From assembly GCA_013339765.2 (NCBI GenBank), contig CM023454.1:133627399-133691398 (forward strand): a stretch of DNA of 64,000 nt. The letters are read 5' to 3'. The stretch comes from Haemaphysalis longicornis. Lineage: Eukaryota > Arthropoda > Arachnida > Ixodida > Ixodidae. Within the stretch, counting starts at the first letter, position 1, and the number at the start of each line of letters is the position of its first letter. The notes below the pieces were generated by a model. It saw nothing but the letters and a program-made list of their open reading frames with translations. It made no database searches and was not told where the DNA came from. Below are positions 31,196-42,789 of this stretch, piece by piece. The position numbers were made by a program, and so were the translations under genes.

Positions 31196-32260
31196 ATGCA
31201 AAGATGCAATTTTTTCTAGGCGTTTAATACCATTTCCCACTGATTGCATCATTCAATCATGTTATTAATGTTGGCATGAAGTTGTGACTCATCATTCTAA
31301 CATCAAGCATGTCGAAACACAACTGCATCTTCCGCAAACAATCGAATTTTTCGGAGTTAATAACATCAACAATGTCGTTTGTGAACATAATAGAAAACAA
31401 TGGCCCCAGCACACTTCCTTGCGTAATACCCGAACAAATATCAGGATAGTCGTAATAAACCCTACATTGACCAGTTATTTGGAGTTAGATAATTCGCGAC
31501 CAATGTAACCACATTTTCGGAGAGGCCAACAATTTGCATTAGAATTAGTTTCTCATGTGTAACTTTATCAAACGCTTGGCTAAGGTCAAGAAAAATAACA
31601 TAGATTCGACCGGTGTTGTGAAGCGGATGTGCAAACAAATGAAATAGTCGAACTGGGTGAAGGTAGAATATTCTTTCCCTAACCCGGGTTAGAAACTTAT
31701 TAGAATATTATGGCAGCGTTAGTAAAATTATTTTAGAATTCAAATGGAGGTGATGTGTTCTATCAGCTTGCAACAAGATATATTAATGATATTTAAAAGT
31801 AATTTTGAGAGCACAGGCGATTACCATTTTTAAAGTTAGGCACAACCAGGGCATACGTCCAGCCTTCGGAGAGCTCCCTGTTAATTAAAGTAGGAAATAA
31901 CAAAACAAGGAAGTTTGCCAGTGGTTCGGCATAACGACGATGACATGTGTTTTCCATGCGATCGGTACACAGCGGTTTTTTAGTATTAAGGTTAAAAATG
32001 ATAGACCATATACGAGAGGGAAAAATTAAAAAAAAACTCAGAAGGGCGATACACTTTGTGTGCTACCATACATGAGCGTGAACAAAAAATACACTGTGGA
32101 AACATCGCTCGATATGCGGAACATGTAAATCCGCATCCCAACCAATACAGCTTCTTTTACCGGTTTTTTTTTCTTCGGTGACGCAATTCCAAATTTTATT
32201 AGGATCCTTTTTAAATGGCATGGGAACAATCTTTGAAGATATTTGTCTTTGTAAATACCA
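31196..32260 (-). pseudogene. LINE RT fragment (CR1/Jockey-like)
   Basis: Strongly decayed minus-strand RT. Reading downwards: a linker-like piece (about 32210-32060), patches of the finger region (about 31900-31830), the first catalytic block LDLSQAFDK (about 31590), LTGQ..YGL-type sequence at 31450, the ITQGSVLGPLLF-equivalent (about 31420, shifted), FTNDIV (about 31385), and LFAEDAVVF near 31340-31320 (active-site DD changed to ED). Frames change every 50-100 bases. No flanking target duplication was recognised. Recognition rests on motif order and not on a continuous frame. Confidence 0.6.
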
Positions 32261-34640
32261 AGCTGGCGCGCCTTACTGCTTTATATTTCACCGACTACGT
32301 CGAGTGTGAAGGACTTTAGTTCAAGCTTTTATTTCTTCGCTTAAGGTGGATTTACTTGCCCGTAATCCAATAGTTTGCTTACAGTATTCTTTTTTCGCTT
32401 AGTTGGAGAATATTTTCTTAAGCCGTCAACGCACATTTCTTCAAACCGGCTAGGAAGGGCGCATACGTAGTTGCCAGCATATCAATGCAGGATTCCAAAT
32501 GTCCAACGAGACACTCATCGTTAGCTTGAGAGCAGTTATTGAAGGAATTTAGCGCAGTACTAACAGACCTGCGCAGCCTGCCTCACAGACAGACAGTACT
32601 CAGAACTGCACCAGACCCCTATAAAGAACCGGAAATAAACAGACTGCACTTGAAATGAAACGAAACTTTATAACAATACCGGCGTGATGTATTCCTAGTT
32701 ACGAAACTGGCATTGCCTGCGACGTCTATCAAGCAGACGGCGTTTTTCCATTCCGAAATAAACTACCGCTTGTGACTTGCAATCCCCCTAAAAGCTTTGT
32801 GCCGCAAATGGGGATACCCTGCCATATATAGTATAGAATAAACATACTGCATCTGAAATCGGGAGAGAGAGCAATTTGTGGGCGAGAGAGCAGTGGCGCA
32901 CTCAATGTTACAAAACCTGCCGTTGCTTCTAAAACTGCAAATAGGACGCTGTCTTTGTGTGCATGAGCAAGAAACTACAAAACGACGTTTTCGAAGCCAC
33001 CTGACAATTTTGTGTGGCCGCTTCCTCCAGACGCCCAGAATAAATAAAGCAATGCGGACTGCACTTAAAAGCTAGAAAAGGTTTTACCCAAAAAAGGCAC
33101 AACGCATTCCTGGTTTTGTGAACTGGCTGTTAGAGCGGTATGTATGGTGATCGATTCCTTTAGAAGAGCGGAATAGTCTTACTGGCTACTTTTCGTATAT
33201 GGCGTTTTGGTAATTCAAATGTCGAGAGATCGCATAAGATCGAAAAGGCGCAAGTACGGTTCACGCGATGCACACCGTGGAACAAGTTTTTTTCATAAGC
33301 ACAAGAGGCACGAAGTAGTCATAAATTGTATGTTTGGGTGCCCTTCAAAGCATTACTTCACACAAGAACGACTACTGCTAATACACAAGCAACTGTTGGT
33401 AGCAGGTACAGCACGGAAGAAGGTCGTTCAGTAGAAATTTTGCTTAAAGAGAAAATAAATCATTATTGAGTCTGAGTGGAATTAACACCTACGTACAAAC
33501 CGCACCGCTTCTTTATGTAGACGACTAACATATTTAACTTTACCTGAGCACGTGACGTCATGAGTTGCTCTTCATATGTAAGCTTCTGGCAGCTATATTT
33601 ATATAATTTGTAATGACGTAAACGACACCATGTCTTTGAGCGTTTTTTTCCGTACAGGCAGGAATTAGGTCGGAAAATGTACTACTTATTTGGTGGCGTA
33701 TTATGTTATCAACTACTTCGGTTGTGATTTTGAAGTATAGATAATATAGAAAACTTGGTGCGTTGACGTGAGTGGTGTGAAGCTTCCTATTGATAAAAGA
33801 TGTTTTGTTAATCGTCAAGCTTGGAGTAGGAGGGTTGTGTGTCCTAGTTCATTGTGCTATTAAGTAAGTGGCTGTCGCAGTAAAGTTAAAATTTGATTTC
33901 ATCGGAGTGTTATCTACCCTTTTTAACTTAGTTATACGTTAGTCGGTCTATCGCCTACGAAGTGATGGTAAAATGGCATTTCGGCCTTTCTTAGAGAGTT
34001 TTTTAGTAAATCATGAGAACAACTACGCGCCTATTCTCCATTAACTTTGTTATTGACATGATTCATATAACCCCCTTCAAGCTGAGTTTTGATACCCTCC
34101 TTATTGAAAAGCGAGGGTTTTTCGCGATTACAGAACCGAATCTCAATGCATCGTACGCTTCCACAAATTTTGGCCTCTTTATGTTTGATATTTTTAGCCT
34201 TTACGTACACAATTAGGTATTGTTTGTTAACATCTAAATGATCCCTTAGCCATTTGATACCCAATGTTGCTAACAGATCATTTAGGTTTTTTTATTTTTT
34301 GTTGGATGCAGCTATTCCTATTTATCGTTGATTCTTATCAAGTACGCCTCTAGCCTTGGATGGCCCTATGGTTAGTTGGAGAAATCACAGTGTAAAGATT
34401 CTAGATTGGAATTCTGGGAACTCTTTAACGATGCTTATGAGGATGCCAGGTTTTTTTCTTGTGACAGACAAAAAGCCTTGGCCTAAACAATAAACCTTTG
34501 AAGATGTCCCTAATTCGAAACCTATACTTGGTTTCTTGTCTTTGCTAAAGCTCTAAGGAAACGGCTTGTAACACACCCAAGAAACCTCCCAGGTAAACAT
34601 GACTTCATAACTCCTTTTCAAAACGAATATATCAGAAAAA
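32261..34640. other. No recognised gene
   Basis: AT-rich sequence with short ORFs lacking motifs. Nothing supportable as coding, RNA or mobile. Confidence 0.5.
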
Positions 34641-35084
34641 TTATTGCCGCGATCCATGCATTGGGTTTGTTTATTTATGTTTTGCTTTTGCCGCCGGGAT
34701 GCGCCGGTATGTGTAATGTGCGCCAAGACGAAGCGCGTGTTCATTCTTTCTTTCTATGCCGCAAGTGTTATCTCTTTTTCTTTCTATGCCGCAAGTGTTA
34801 TCTCTTTTATAGGGAGAGCGTTCGGAAATAACGTGTACCGCCTATAATATTCTTCTTTGTTTTGGATGTAAACTGAGGGTTCTAGAAACTCTCCTGCCCA
34901 AAGATAAATTCCTGCAGAGCCGATGCCGCGGCATTCCATTCGACACCACTCGACTGCGCGAGTCATTTTGTTGACCGCTGCTTTGCCGCCTCTGTATCCT
35001 TTTGAGTTATTAGGGCAGCACAAGTTCGCTCCAATACACGTGTTTCTCTTTCAAGACAACTGCGTCGTCCTTGGCTTCGTGACA
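34641..35084 (+). repeat. 5' LTR of Gypsy element 2
   Basis: Alignable with 38224-38589 (for example tgcattgggtt, cccaaagataaattcc, gacaactg) but longer, partly because of a 30-bp tandem duplication at 34751-34808. Confidence 0.85.
34751..34808 (+). repeat. 30-bp tandem duplication in the LTR
   Basis: tttctatgccgcaagtgtta followed by tctctttt occurs at 34751 and again at 34781. It is absent from the 3' LTR. Confidence 0.9.
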
Positions 35085-35114
35085 TCTGGTGTAGGTGCTG
35101 GGTACTCAGTCTTT

Positions 35115-35890
35115 ATGCTCCCTACGACATCTGGAAGCAGCCAAGCCAGTCCAACCAGAGCCAGTCGCCGACTGCCAGCGTTACTGCCCGATTTTGGACT
35201 TCTGCCAGAATGGTCCAATGGAATGAAAGCCGCAACCAGCACCCTTGGGCGAGAAACAATGTCGCCATTCCTCCTGCAGCAGCCGCGGCAACCGCCATCG
35301 TTTCCGGGAGCCCTTGCTGACGACCCCGAAGAATGGTTGGAGAAGCTGGAGCGTATCCGGGTCTTCAACAGGTGGGTCGATGAAGAAACTTTCCGGCATG
35401 CCTTCTTTTACATAGAAGATACAGCTCAAACTCGGTTCGACAACCATGGGAGCTCATTGACCGACTGGACTCAATTAAAAAGTGAGTTCCTTAAGACCTT
35501 CACTACCGTGGTGAGAAATGAGCGAGCTGCACTTTTACTTGAAACTCGAACCTATCACCCAATGAAGGGGTCATGATCTTCATTGGGGAGATGAAGCGAC
35601 TTATGCCCCGTGCGGACCCCTAAATGACCGAAGAAATTTCTCATGCGAGGAGAAAAAGAAGACCTTTTTGCTTGTCTTGTCCGTTCCCCGCCGAAGACGG
35701 TGGCTGAATTCCCGTCTGAGGCAGCCGCGATGGAGAAGACTTTTGAGGTTCGAACGAGGCAGTACGACCGCCCAGTACGACGATCGGTGACGGGGCCATT
35801 AGCCCCGGCACAATACGCGAGACCATCCGCGCAGTGGTGAGGGAGGAGCTGCGGAAACTTTTTCCGACGGCGCCGCAACCCCAAGTCGCA
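35115..35890 (+). pseudogene. Gypsy element 2: gag
   Basis: Probable ATG at 35115 just after the PBS; the same frame is open upstream through the LTR, which is not a reason to start earlier. Capsid-type sequence: PPSFPGALADDPEEWLEKLERI (in part), FNRWVDEETFRHAFFYIEDTAQTRFDNH, then TDWTQLKSEFLKTF and LLLETRTYHP. The frame shifts at about 35565, where an intact copy would continue with IFIGEMKRLMPRADP, and C-terminal capsid sequence is readable to about 35890 (ELRKLF). No zinc knuckle is left because the deletion starts here. Confidence 0.75.
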
Positions 35891-35892
35891 TA

Positions 35893-36905
35893 AACCGAGG
35901 GAAGACGGCATTCATACCCCCAGACGGCCTATACGATTTCAAAGTGATGCCTTTTGAGCTGTGCACGGCATCAGGAACGTTTCAACGAGTAATGGACACT
36001 GTGCTAACGGGCTTGTAGTTCCACACCTCCCTCGTATTCCTCGACGACGTTGGGGTATTCGCCCGGACTTTTGACGAATCCCTTCCAAGGTGGCAGTCTG
36101 TAGTCTAGGCCATCCTTACGTCAGGGTTGACGCTGAAGCCTGAAATGTTCCACTTTCTAACGAGGAACTCAAGTTTTTAGGCCACGTGGTCAGGCCGCGG
36201 GAGTCCTGCCTGACCTGGTAAAATCTTCAGCACTAGCGAACTTCCCAAGACATAATGACAGGAAAAGCGTGCGTCGATTTCTCGGACTGTGCCCGTACTA
36301 CCGACGCTTCATCGCAAACTTCGCATGCATTGCAGAGCCACTCACACGATTTACAAAAAATAGCACCCCTTTCAGCTGGGGAAGTGCCCCACAGGTAGCA
36401 TTTTGCGAGATGCAACAACACCTGCAAAGCCCGCCCGTGCTCGCTCATTTCGACGAAAACGGCGAAGCAGAAATTCACACGCACGCCAGTGGTATAGGTT
36501 TTAGGGCCGTCCTTGTCCAAAAGCAAAGCGGTTGCGAAAAGGTAATCGCCGATGCAAGCCGTCGTCTGTCTAAGGAGGAGAAAAACTACTATGCCTCAGA
36601 AAGAGTGCCTGGCTGCGATATGTGTCCTTCCGAAATTTTGACCATACGTGTAAGGTTGACCGTTCAAGGTTGTAACAGACCACTATGCGCTGTGTTCGCT
36701 CGCCAATTTGAAGGACCCTTCTGGCCAACTTGGGCGATGGACCTTGCGCCTACTGAAATTCGACGTTACAATTGTCTATAAATCCGGCAGGAAACATTCC
36801 GACGCCGGCTGTCTGTCTCGTGCTCCCGTCGATCCACCACCTCAAGACTCCGATGCCGACAGCGCGTTCTTCGGAGTCATGACGGAGAGCTATCTAGCCG
36901 CCTAA
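35893..36905 (+). pseudogene. Gypsy element 2: RT (palm) and RNase H
   Basis: Begins abruptly in the RT palm (GLYDFKVMPFELCTASGTFQRV), so the fingers are deleted. Active-site block LVFLDDVGVFART (about 36030), FLGHVV (about 36180, shifted), VRRFLGLCPYYRRFIANFA (36270-36325), then RNase H: THASGIGFRAVLVQKQS (first Asp replaced by His, about 36490) and ASERVPGCDMC in a shifted frame (about 36600). The tail has TIVYKSGRKHSDAGCLSR (about 36765-36820). Premature stops at about 36019 (GL*FH) and elsewhere. Confidence 0.8.
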
Positions 36906-38150
36906 CAGCGTGGCGACCACGAGTTACTCGTCATCATCGACTATCTGGAAGGACGCAATGTCGCCATGCCTAGAGCCTTCAAACAAAACTTACCAGCATT
37001 CAGCCACAAAAACTCCGGCCTCGTGAAGAAAAAATTTTAGCCCAGGAACAAAAACGAATTATCTTCTTGTCATCCTGGCACATCTTAGTTACGAAATGTT
37101 GCAAGCCTGCTCCGACGACCCGTCTTCCGGACATCTCGGCACAGCCCGCACTATTGGAAAAATCAAGACGAAGTTCCCCTGGCCCAACCGTGCTTCCGAC
37201 TTCACCCACAGCGTCCGGAGCTGCCGTGACTGCCAGCGACAAAACACGCCGGCGAGGAGGCGCGCCGGACTTCTCGAGCCAATCGCCGTCCAAATCGAGG
37301 CCCTTCCAGCAGATTGGACTGGACCGTTTGGGACCGTTCGCTCCGTCACGATCGAAGAGAAAAAGTAGCGACTGACGACATGACACGCTACGCAGAGACT
37401 ACTGCTCTTTCGAGGAGGACTGCCCAAGAAGATACGAAGTTCTTCGTAAGCCAAGTTGTGCTGCGACATAGAACCCCTGAAGTTGTAATCAGGGACCGCC
37501 GAAGGGACTTTACTGCCGAGCTGATGGAAGGAATCTTACGCTCCAGCAACACGGATTATAGAAGAACGGCGTCCTACGACCCACAAACAAAGAGACTAAC
37601 GCAACGCTAGAACAAAACGATTGCGGAAATGCTGTCCATGTACATCGATGCTGAACGTAAGACCTTGGACGAAGTGCTCCAATATGTCACGTTTGCGTAC
37701 AACACGGCTACCCAAAAACTACTCAGATGACACCGTTCGAGCTTGTCTACGGAAGGCGGCCGACCTTGATGCTTGACGCCATACTTCCGCACGTTGAACA
37801 CGACGACCTAAACTTCGACGTCCAGGGATACCTTCAGCGTTCGGAGGAGGGCCACCAGCTCGCTCGAGTTTGTACAACGGAGCAGCAGCTGGTGGATGCG
37901 CGCCGCTACAACCTCCGACGCCGAGTCGCCGACTACCACAAAGGGATCGTGTGTGGGTTTGGACTCCCATTTGACGACGCGGACGAAGTGAGAAGCTTAT
38001 ACGACGGTCTTTCGGATCCTACCGGATTCTACTACCTGTAGGCTAACTTACCTATTTTGTCATCCCCGATGATGATTCCGGCACATCACGACGACGCAAG
38101 CGGCCCGAAGTCGCCGAAGTGGTTCGCTTAAAACCTTCCTCCGCTCGATG
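36906..38150 (+). pseudogene. Gypsy element 2: integrase
   Basis: Zinc-binding region with GHLGTARTIGKIKTKFPWP and CRDCQRQ (37100-37245), catalytic core with FQQIGLDRLGPF (37305-37340), YAETTALSRRTAQEDTKFF (37388), RDRRRDFTAELMEGIL (about 37495), YDPQTK, FAYNTATQ (about 37690), then PFELVYGRRPTLMLD (37730-37775) and a C-terminal tail to about 37945. It follows RT-RNase H, the usual Ty3/Gypsy order, unlike the element at 18-27 kb. Broken by several stops and shifts (about 37367, 37608, 37720). Confidence 0.8.
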
Positions 38151-38212
38151 ACGGACTTTGATTTTTTATTTGTTCGCACTGTCGCTTAAGTTAGCATCGG
38201 GCCGATGCACTC

Positions 38213-38223
38213 TTAGAGGGGGG
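38213..38223 (+). other. Polypurine tract of Gypsy element 2
   Basis: tcttagagggggg-type purine run ending directly at the 3' LTR, which begins TGATGCC. Confidence 0.7.
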
Positions 38224-38589
38224 TGATGCCACGAACCGTGCATTGGGTTCGTTTATTTGTGGTTGGATCTTACCGACTAGCTGCGCTGGTTCGTGTTATC
38301 GGTATGCAAGGGAAGCGCGTGTTTCATTCCTTCTTTTGTGAACAGCCTAGAGTAACCTTCTTTGTTCGGGATGTAATCTGACGGTTCTACAAACACTCGG
38401 GCCCAAAGATAAATTCCCGCAGAGCTGACACCGGGGCATTCGATTCGACGACACTCGCCTGCGCAAGTCACTTCGCGGACCGCTACTTTGCGGCCTCTAA
38501 ATTTTTACGAGTTGTTAGGGGAGCACGAGTTCCCCCCAATAAACTTGATTTTCCTTCAAGACAACTGAATTATCATTGGATTCTTGACA
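38224..38589 (+). repeat. 3' LTR of Gypsy element 2
   Basis: Begins TGATGCCACGAACC and ends TTGACA. Direct copy of 34641-35084 with many substitutions. Confidence 0.85.
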
Positions 38590-38591
38590 GT

Positions 38592-39605
38592 ATCATCATC
38601 ATCATCTTCAGCCTACTCAAGTTCACTGCTGAACTAAGGCCTCTTTAATTGACCTCGACGCCTCCGGTCGTGCGCTGCTTGAATCCACAGTTTACTCCCG
38701 AATTTCTCTAGTCCATCCCACTAACAGTGTACTGGCCTTCCCTTTCTTGTAGGGTATTTAGTCTGTTACCCTAATGGTCCAATGGTTGTTAGTTCGCCTA
38801 AATACATGGCCAGCTTAGTCCATTTATTTTACTTTATTTCAACTGATATCTTCTACTCTAGATTGTTCTATGACTCAGGTAGCTCGTTTCCTGTCCCTGA
38901 GTGTAACTCCTAACAATGTTGGTTTCATCCCACATTGAACCGACCTAAATTTGCCACTAGTTTTCACGCAAGGCGCCAAGTTTGAGCTCCATACGTAATT
39001 TTTCTTCATACGCAAATGTTTTTTTCGAGTGACCCAAGTAGCTCACTTTGAATATTTAGAACTGCTTTCCGAGTTTTTCGGACCGATACCTATTCGGTGC
39101 CTGATTTCTTATTCATGGTTGGAGTAAGCACAACCTACCTGTACAACGTAGTTATATTCTTTGACTTCCTCCATTTTGTGTCGTAACCTCAAGAGGACGT
39201 TTTCCGCATGATTATTGCCAATCCCTTTAGGTTGATTCATATTAATTTCAGCCACACGGACATGCATTGTGATTGTAGTTACTCTAGCATCTGATTTCTT
39301 ATTCGTGGTTGGGGTAACCACACCCTATCGGTCCGACGTAGTTGTATTCTTCTACTTTTAGCATTTTGTGTCCTAAGCTCAAGAGGTTGTTTTGCTCATG
39401 CTTATTCCCGATCACTTTAGGTGTATTCATAATAATTTCAGCTACACGTACATGCTTTGTTACTGTAGTTACTCCAGCATTGTTTGCAGGCGTTGTACAA
39501 TCTCACTCAGAATTACAATGTCATCCGCAAAGCTGAAATGGCTCAAGAGTTCCTCGTTTATCCTTAATCATATGCACTCTTAGTCAAGCTTTAAAAACAT
39601 CCGCT
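38592..39605 (-). pseudogene. RTE LINE, 3' part, with (GAT)n tail
   Basis: Minus-strand RTE-clade copy. The 3' tail is (GAT)n, seen as atcatcatcatcatc at 38592-38606. Upstream: RATWVIEQ-type and GVTLRDRKRA (about 38910), AGHVFRRTNNHWTIRVTD (about 38800-38755), PNHE and EEYNYVG (39110-39180 and again 39300-39360), FADDIVILSE (about 39525). All match the C-terminal half of the RTE at 61.4-62.2 kb. A 190-bp stretch is duplicated in tandem. Heavy decay. It directly abuts the 3' LTR of Gypsy element 2. Confidence 0.8.
39101..39480 (-). repeat. 190-bp tandem duplication inside the RTE copy
   Basis: 39101-39290 and 39291-39480 are diverged copies with the same borders (ctgatttcttattc ... gtagttact). 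The unit covers the RT stretch just after the FADD site. 190 is not a multiple of 3, so it shifts the frame. Confidence 0.85.
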
Positions 39606-40227
39606 GCAGGTACACTGCAAAAAAATTCCCCGCATTTCCCCGAGGGGAAGAATGTGAAAGTGCGAATGCACGAGTTGAATTTGCGCGGTTCGGTAATGTT
39701 CGCGAAAGAGAGATCACACACACACACACAACTACAAAGAAAGAAAGATGCATTTATTCACAGACACCTATTTGTGTTGTCGTTGTACGTGATTGCTAGA
39801 GCGGATCTCAGCTTTGAAATTTCGTGTCAGTACTCCTTTAGGCGGGTGCATTAGCCTTCTCACGCCCGATTCCTGGCCAATCCCCCACGTGGGTATGTGC
39901 CATGTCAGCGTCCAGGCAGTGCGCGCCCATCTCCCCCCGTTGCTAAGGAAGACGAGGAGCGCGCGCACCCGCAGCAGTTGCTATGCGGACTACGGTGGCG
40001 GACGATTCAGGCTCGCTTAAGAAGTGCAGTCGCACTTAAAACTTTTGACGGGATGGTATCTTGCTGTCCTACTCCCTTCCGGATCAGCAATTCATCGCTT
40101 TGCTTGTAGAGGGTTATCTTGCCTGTACATTCTTTTTAAATGTCTTCTCGAAGTCTTATCTGAGGCTTTTCTATTTCCTGGTCTTTTTGTGTGTCTGGTG
40201 CGGCTGCGGTGAGTATAAAATTAACGC
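39606..40227. other. Foreign block between two RTE fragments
   Basis: About 620 bp with a short (AC)n run at 39715-39731 and no recognised family. It replaces about 230 bp of RTE sequence between FADD and the first catalytic block, so it is an insertion with deletion or a rearrangement. Confidence 0.5.
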
Positions 40228-40560
40228 TTCTTAACATTCTATAAATTTTATGTAAGGGGGTTTAGTGCACTCCAGGGATTTTTCTATCACTTCACATACA
40301 ACATGTGTGATCCATGGCGCATTACCTTTTTCTAAACCCCGCCTTCTCTCTGGGTTGTTGGAAATCCGGACTGTCACCAGTGGGGCTAACAATAACTTAG
40401 GGGAAAGCTTGTGCGCAACAAGGAGTAGGCTGATAGATCGGTAATTTTTGAGGTCCTCGGGATCTCCCTTCTTATGATGGAGAAATATTTTGGCGTTTAC
40501 CCAGGGTATGGGCACTTTTTGAATCTTTAGGCGTTCCTAATATAGTGCAGCCCAAATAAC
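40228..40560 (-). pseudogene. RTE LINE RT fragment, N-terminal
   Basis: Minus strand: IPWVNAKIFLHHKKGDPEDL, KNYRSISLL, GLEKGNAPWITHVV, EVIEKSLECTKPPYIKFIE. Residue by residue this parallels KGDMKDLKNYRPIRLLS to TEPPYIAFIDYEKAFD of the RTE copy at 60.95-61.2 kb, and it breaks just before the DYEKAFD motif. Same strand and order as 38592-39605, so probably the same copy. Confidence 0.85.
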
Positions 40561-42030
40561 CCAAAAACAAAGGGTAATTGATTGCACGGTATATCAGGAA
40601 GAGAGTACAACTACGATGAAGAATTAAAACTTTATAATGAACAGCAATATATGAAAAGACACGACTGACGTCACAACCGTAAAATAAAGAAAAGAAAACG
40701 GATAAGTAAGTACAAAAGATGTACACCTCAACCCGCCCTCTGCCATCACAAAGTAAATTATGTTGGTAGCCTGCGTTTTTTGTACCTTCAGGCTGTTGAA
40801 TACGTCGTGATGACATGAATAAACCAAATAATTTTTGAAGCTAGGCACCACTGCGATTCCCTTGACGAGCATGTTGTGATCTCTCAGACAAGGCAAACAA
40901 CCCTTCTGGACTTGGGAGCAAAATGTGCGACTTACATTGAGATCCCGAAATGTCAAGATGATTTCTATGATTCTATGGTTTTAGGCTCGGGTTGTTATGC
41001 GGTACGCATGAATGGCTCGCGTATACAGGAGAAGACACCGAGAAGTGCCGGACTTTGCACTTCCGGTGGCTTGAAAAAGCCAAGAGCGTACTGAAGACTT
41101 TTCGGTTTGTATACGAGAACTTAGTAGTCTTCAGATTCAACGGTGGAGAAGAGGAAGAAGAATTAATTTTTTTCAAGCCATAAAATCCTTCCGATGATCA
41201 ACCTGGGCTGGTTCCTACTTCCGAGGTCCCATGCGCGGTGCAGGCACCATCCGCTCAGAATATCAGCTGCCACTGACCCTCCGCGTCCGAGGCCCCGATA
41301 GCCGTATGCAAGGGTGGTCTCGAAGTAGTTGGCGTCTTGAGGTGACGAGCCACTTTAGGTGCAGGAAGTTCTCCGTGTCTTCTAACTGATATAACCCCGT
41401 TCAGTAATATATGCTGTTAGGCTAGTTAGTGCTGATATAAACCCCTTCAGTAAAATATGCTGTTGGGATAGTTAGTGCATATTTATTCGAGAAAAAGAGC
41501 TTTAAAACCCACACATACACGAAGAAGAACGACAAGATTGATGTCCTTCGTACTGATTACGGCATTTGCTTGCTTGTTTCCATGTCGTTCCTGGATATCA
41601 GGCTGACCTTTTATATTCACCATGTACGGCAGACACCATGCGGTCAGTACGCACAATTGTTTTCTCGCCTTTCTCGTCGCCACCGCGAAGTTTTCCAAGC
41701 TAGGCAGGGAGCAAGCTGCCGTGAAACTTTGTTGCTCCGTTCGTGTCATCACACGGTGTTCAAGCCTCTGCCGGCCAAGCAGATGGGCTACCTAACGCAT
41801 GATACTGGTGAATGTTACATTGAACTATTGCAGAGAGTGTTGAAATGAATACAATCAAAGGCCACGATGCTGATGCAGATGTGGCATCGGCACAGAAACC
41901 TCGTTCTCTAAGAGCACAAATTCTCGCACGGACTTCACCAGATCGGACAAAAGGCCAGAATAAAGAGTGAAGTTTTCGCAGCCAGTAGCATTGGGACACA
42001 AAACATTACACCATCTTCCCGTGGGGAACC
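40561..42030. other. No recognised gene
   Basis: Short motif-less ORFs only. Contains the 46-bp tandem pair at 41386-41478. Confidence 0.5.
41386..41478 (+). repeat. 46-bp tandem repeat, two copies
   Basis: ctgatataa, ccccttcagtaa and atatgctgtt blocks recur with a 46-bp period. Confidence 0.8.
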
Positions 42031-42034
42031 CTGA

Positions 42035-42335
42035 TTAGGATGCGAAGCATCGTGGCGGTTCCGTGTGGTTCCATTGCGTTGCCGTTGTGTTGAGTGATGT
42101 GGTTTTTACTAGCGCCAGACTGAATTCCGCGTCCGGGTCCACACCGGTGGCAAAGGCACGCAAGTTCTGTTGTTCTACGGTGAATAGGCGGTGGTTCTCG
42201 AAGCGCCGAAACTCGTCCATCATGTTCTTGTCGATGTTGTCTCTGTGGTAGAATCGGTAGTCTTCGTCAGCTTTGGTGAGGTAAAGGTTTTTGACATTGG
42301 TGCACCGGCTGAGAGCAATGTACACGCCCTCCTCT
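42035..42335 (-). pseudogene. C-terminal fragment of a Helitron/PIF1-type helicase
   Basis: Minus-strand frame with MYIALSRCTNVKNLYLT followed by DEDYRFYHRDN. The YIALSR block is helicase motif VI of the PIF1 family, used by Helitrons to unwind DNA in rolling-circle transposition, and NLYL-type sequence follows it in Helitron helicases. About 95 codons remain; upstream motifs were not recognised (sequence to 42675 on this strand is unassigned), so it is a scrap. It could instead be a fragment of a cellular PIF1 gene, but a tick transposon bed makes Helitron more likely. Confidence 0.65.
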
Positions 42336-42683
42336 TCGCAGCTCTGTCTTCTCGTGCTTCTTCTTCGGCGGTTCCCCTACCGGAAAATGCCGCAGTGGTT
42401 GAACGCGAACCAATTTCGTGATGGATTCTTTGGTTGGCCAATCCTTAGAGCCATCCTGCCACAATCAGCCTCAGAGGCGCTGCGGACGGGGCTGGTTGAG
42501 CTGCAAGGCGCATGGCGCTTCCATCCACAGCTTTCCCACGGTAAATTCACCATCCCCCTGTAAAGTTTTCAGTTCGTCGTTGCCATTGACGTTCAGCTTC
42601 GCGTGCCTTCGTTGTATCAGTAGCTTCTTGACGTAGTTTGAATGAGTCAAAGACATAAGGCGCCTTCGTAGCAATTGCTCCTG

Positions 42684-42770
42684 TCCCGGATTTGTAGCGT
42701 AGTGGGAAGAGCACCGCGTACCTCCCTTTGCGGCCAGAGAGTCATGGGATCGAAACCGGGTGCCGCTAAC
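42684..42770 (+). mobile_element. tRNA-like Pol III unit, possible SINE head
   Basis: A-box-like TAGCGTAGTGG (42695-42705) and B-box-like GGATCGAAACC (42747-42757), followed by a T-rich stretch at 42776-42785 that could terminate Pol III. The cloverleaf is incomplete. It shares its A box with the array at 54-58 kb. Confidence 0.5.
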
Positions 42771-42789
42771 TATTTCTTTTTTTATAGTG

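Larger units (their letters stand above)
34641..38589 (+). mobile_element. Second Ty3/Gypsy element, internally deleted
   Basis: Plus-strand LTR retrotransposon: LTR 34641-35084, PBS-like TGGTGTAGGTGCTGG at 35087-35101, gag, RT-RNase H-integrase in the normal Ty3/Gypsy order, PPT at 38213-38223, LTR 38224-38589. About 3.9 kb where about 5 kb would be expected: protease and the RT fingers are missing. No clear target duplication was seen. Confidence 0.85.
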
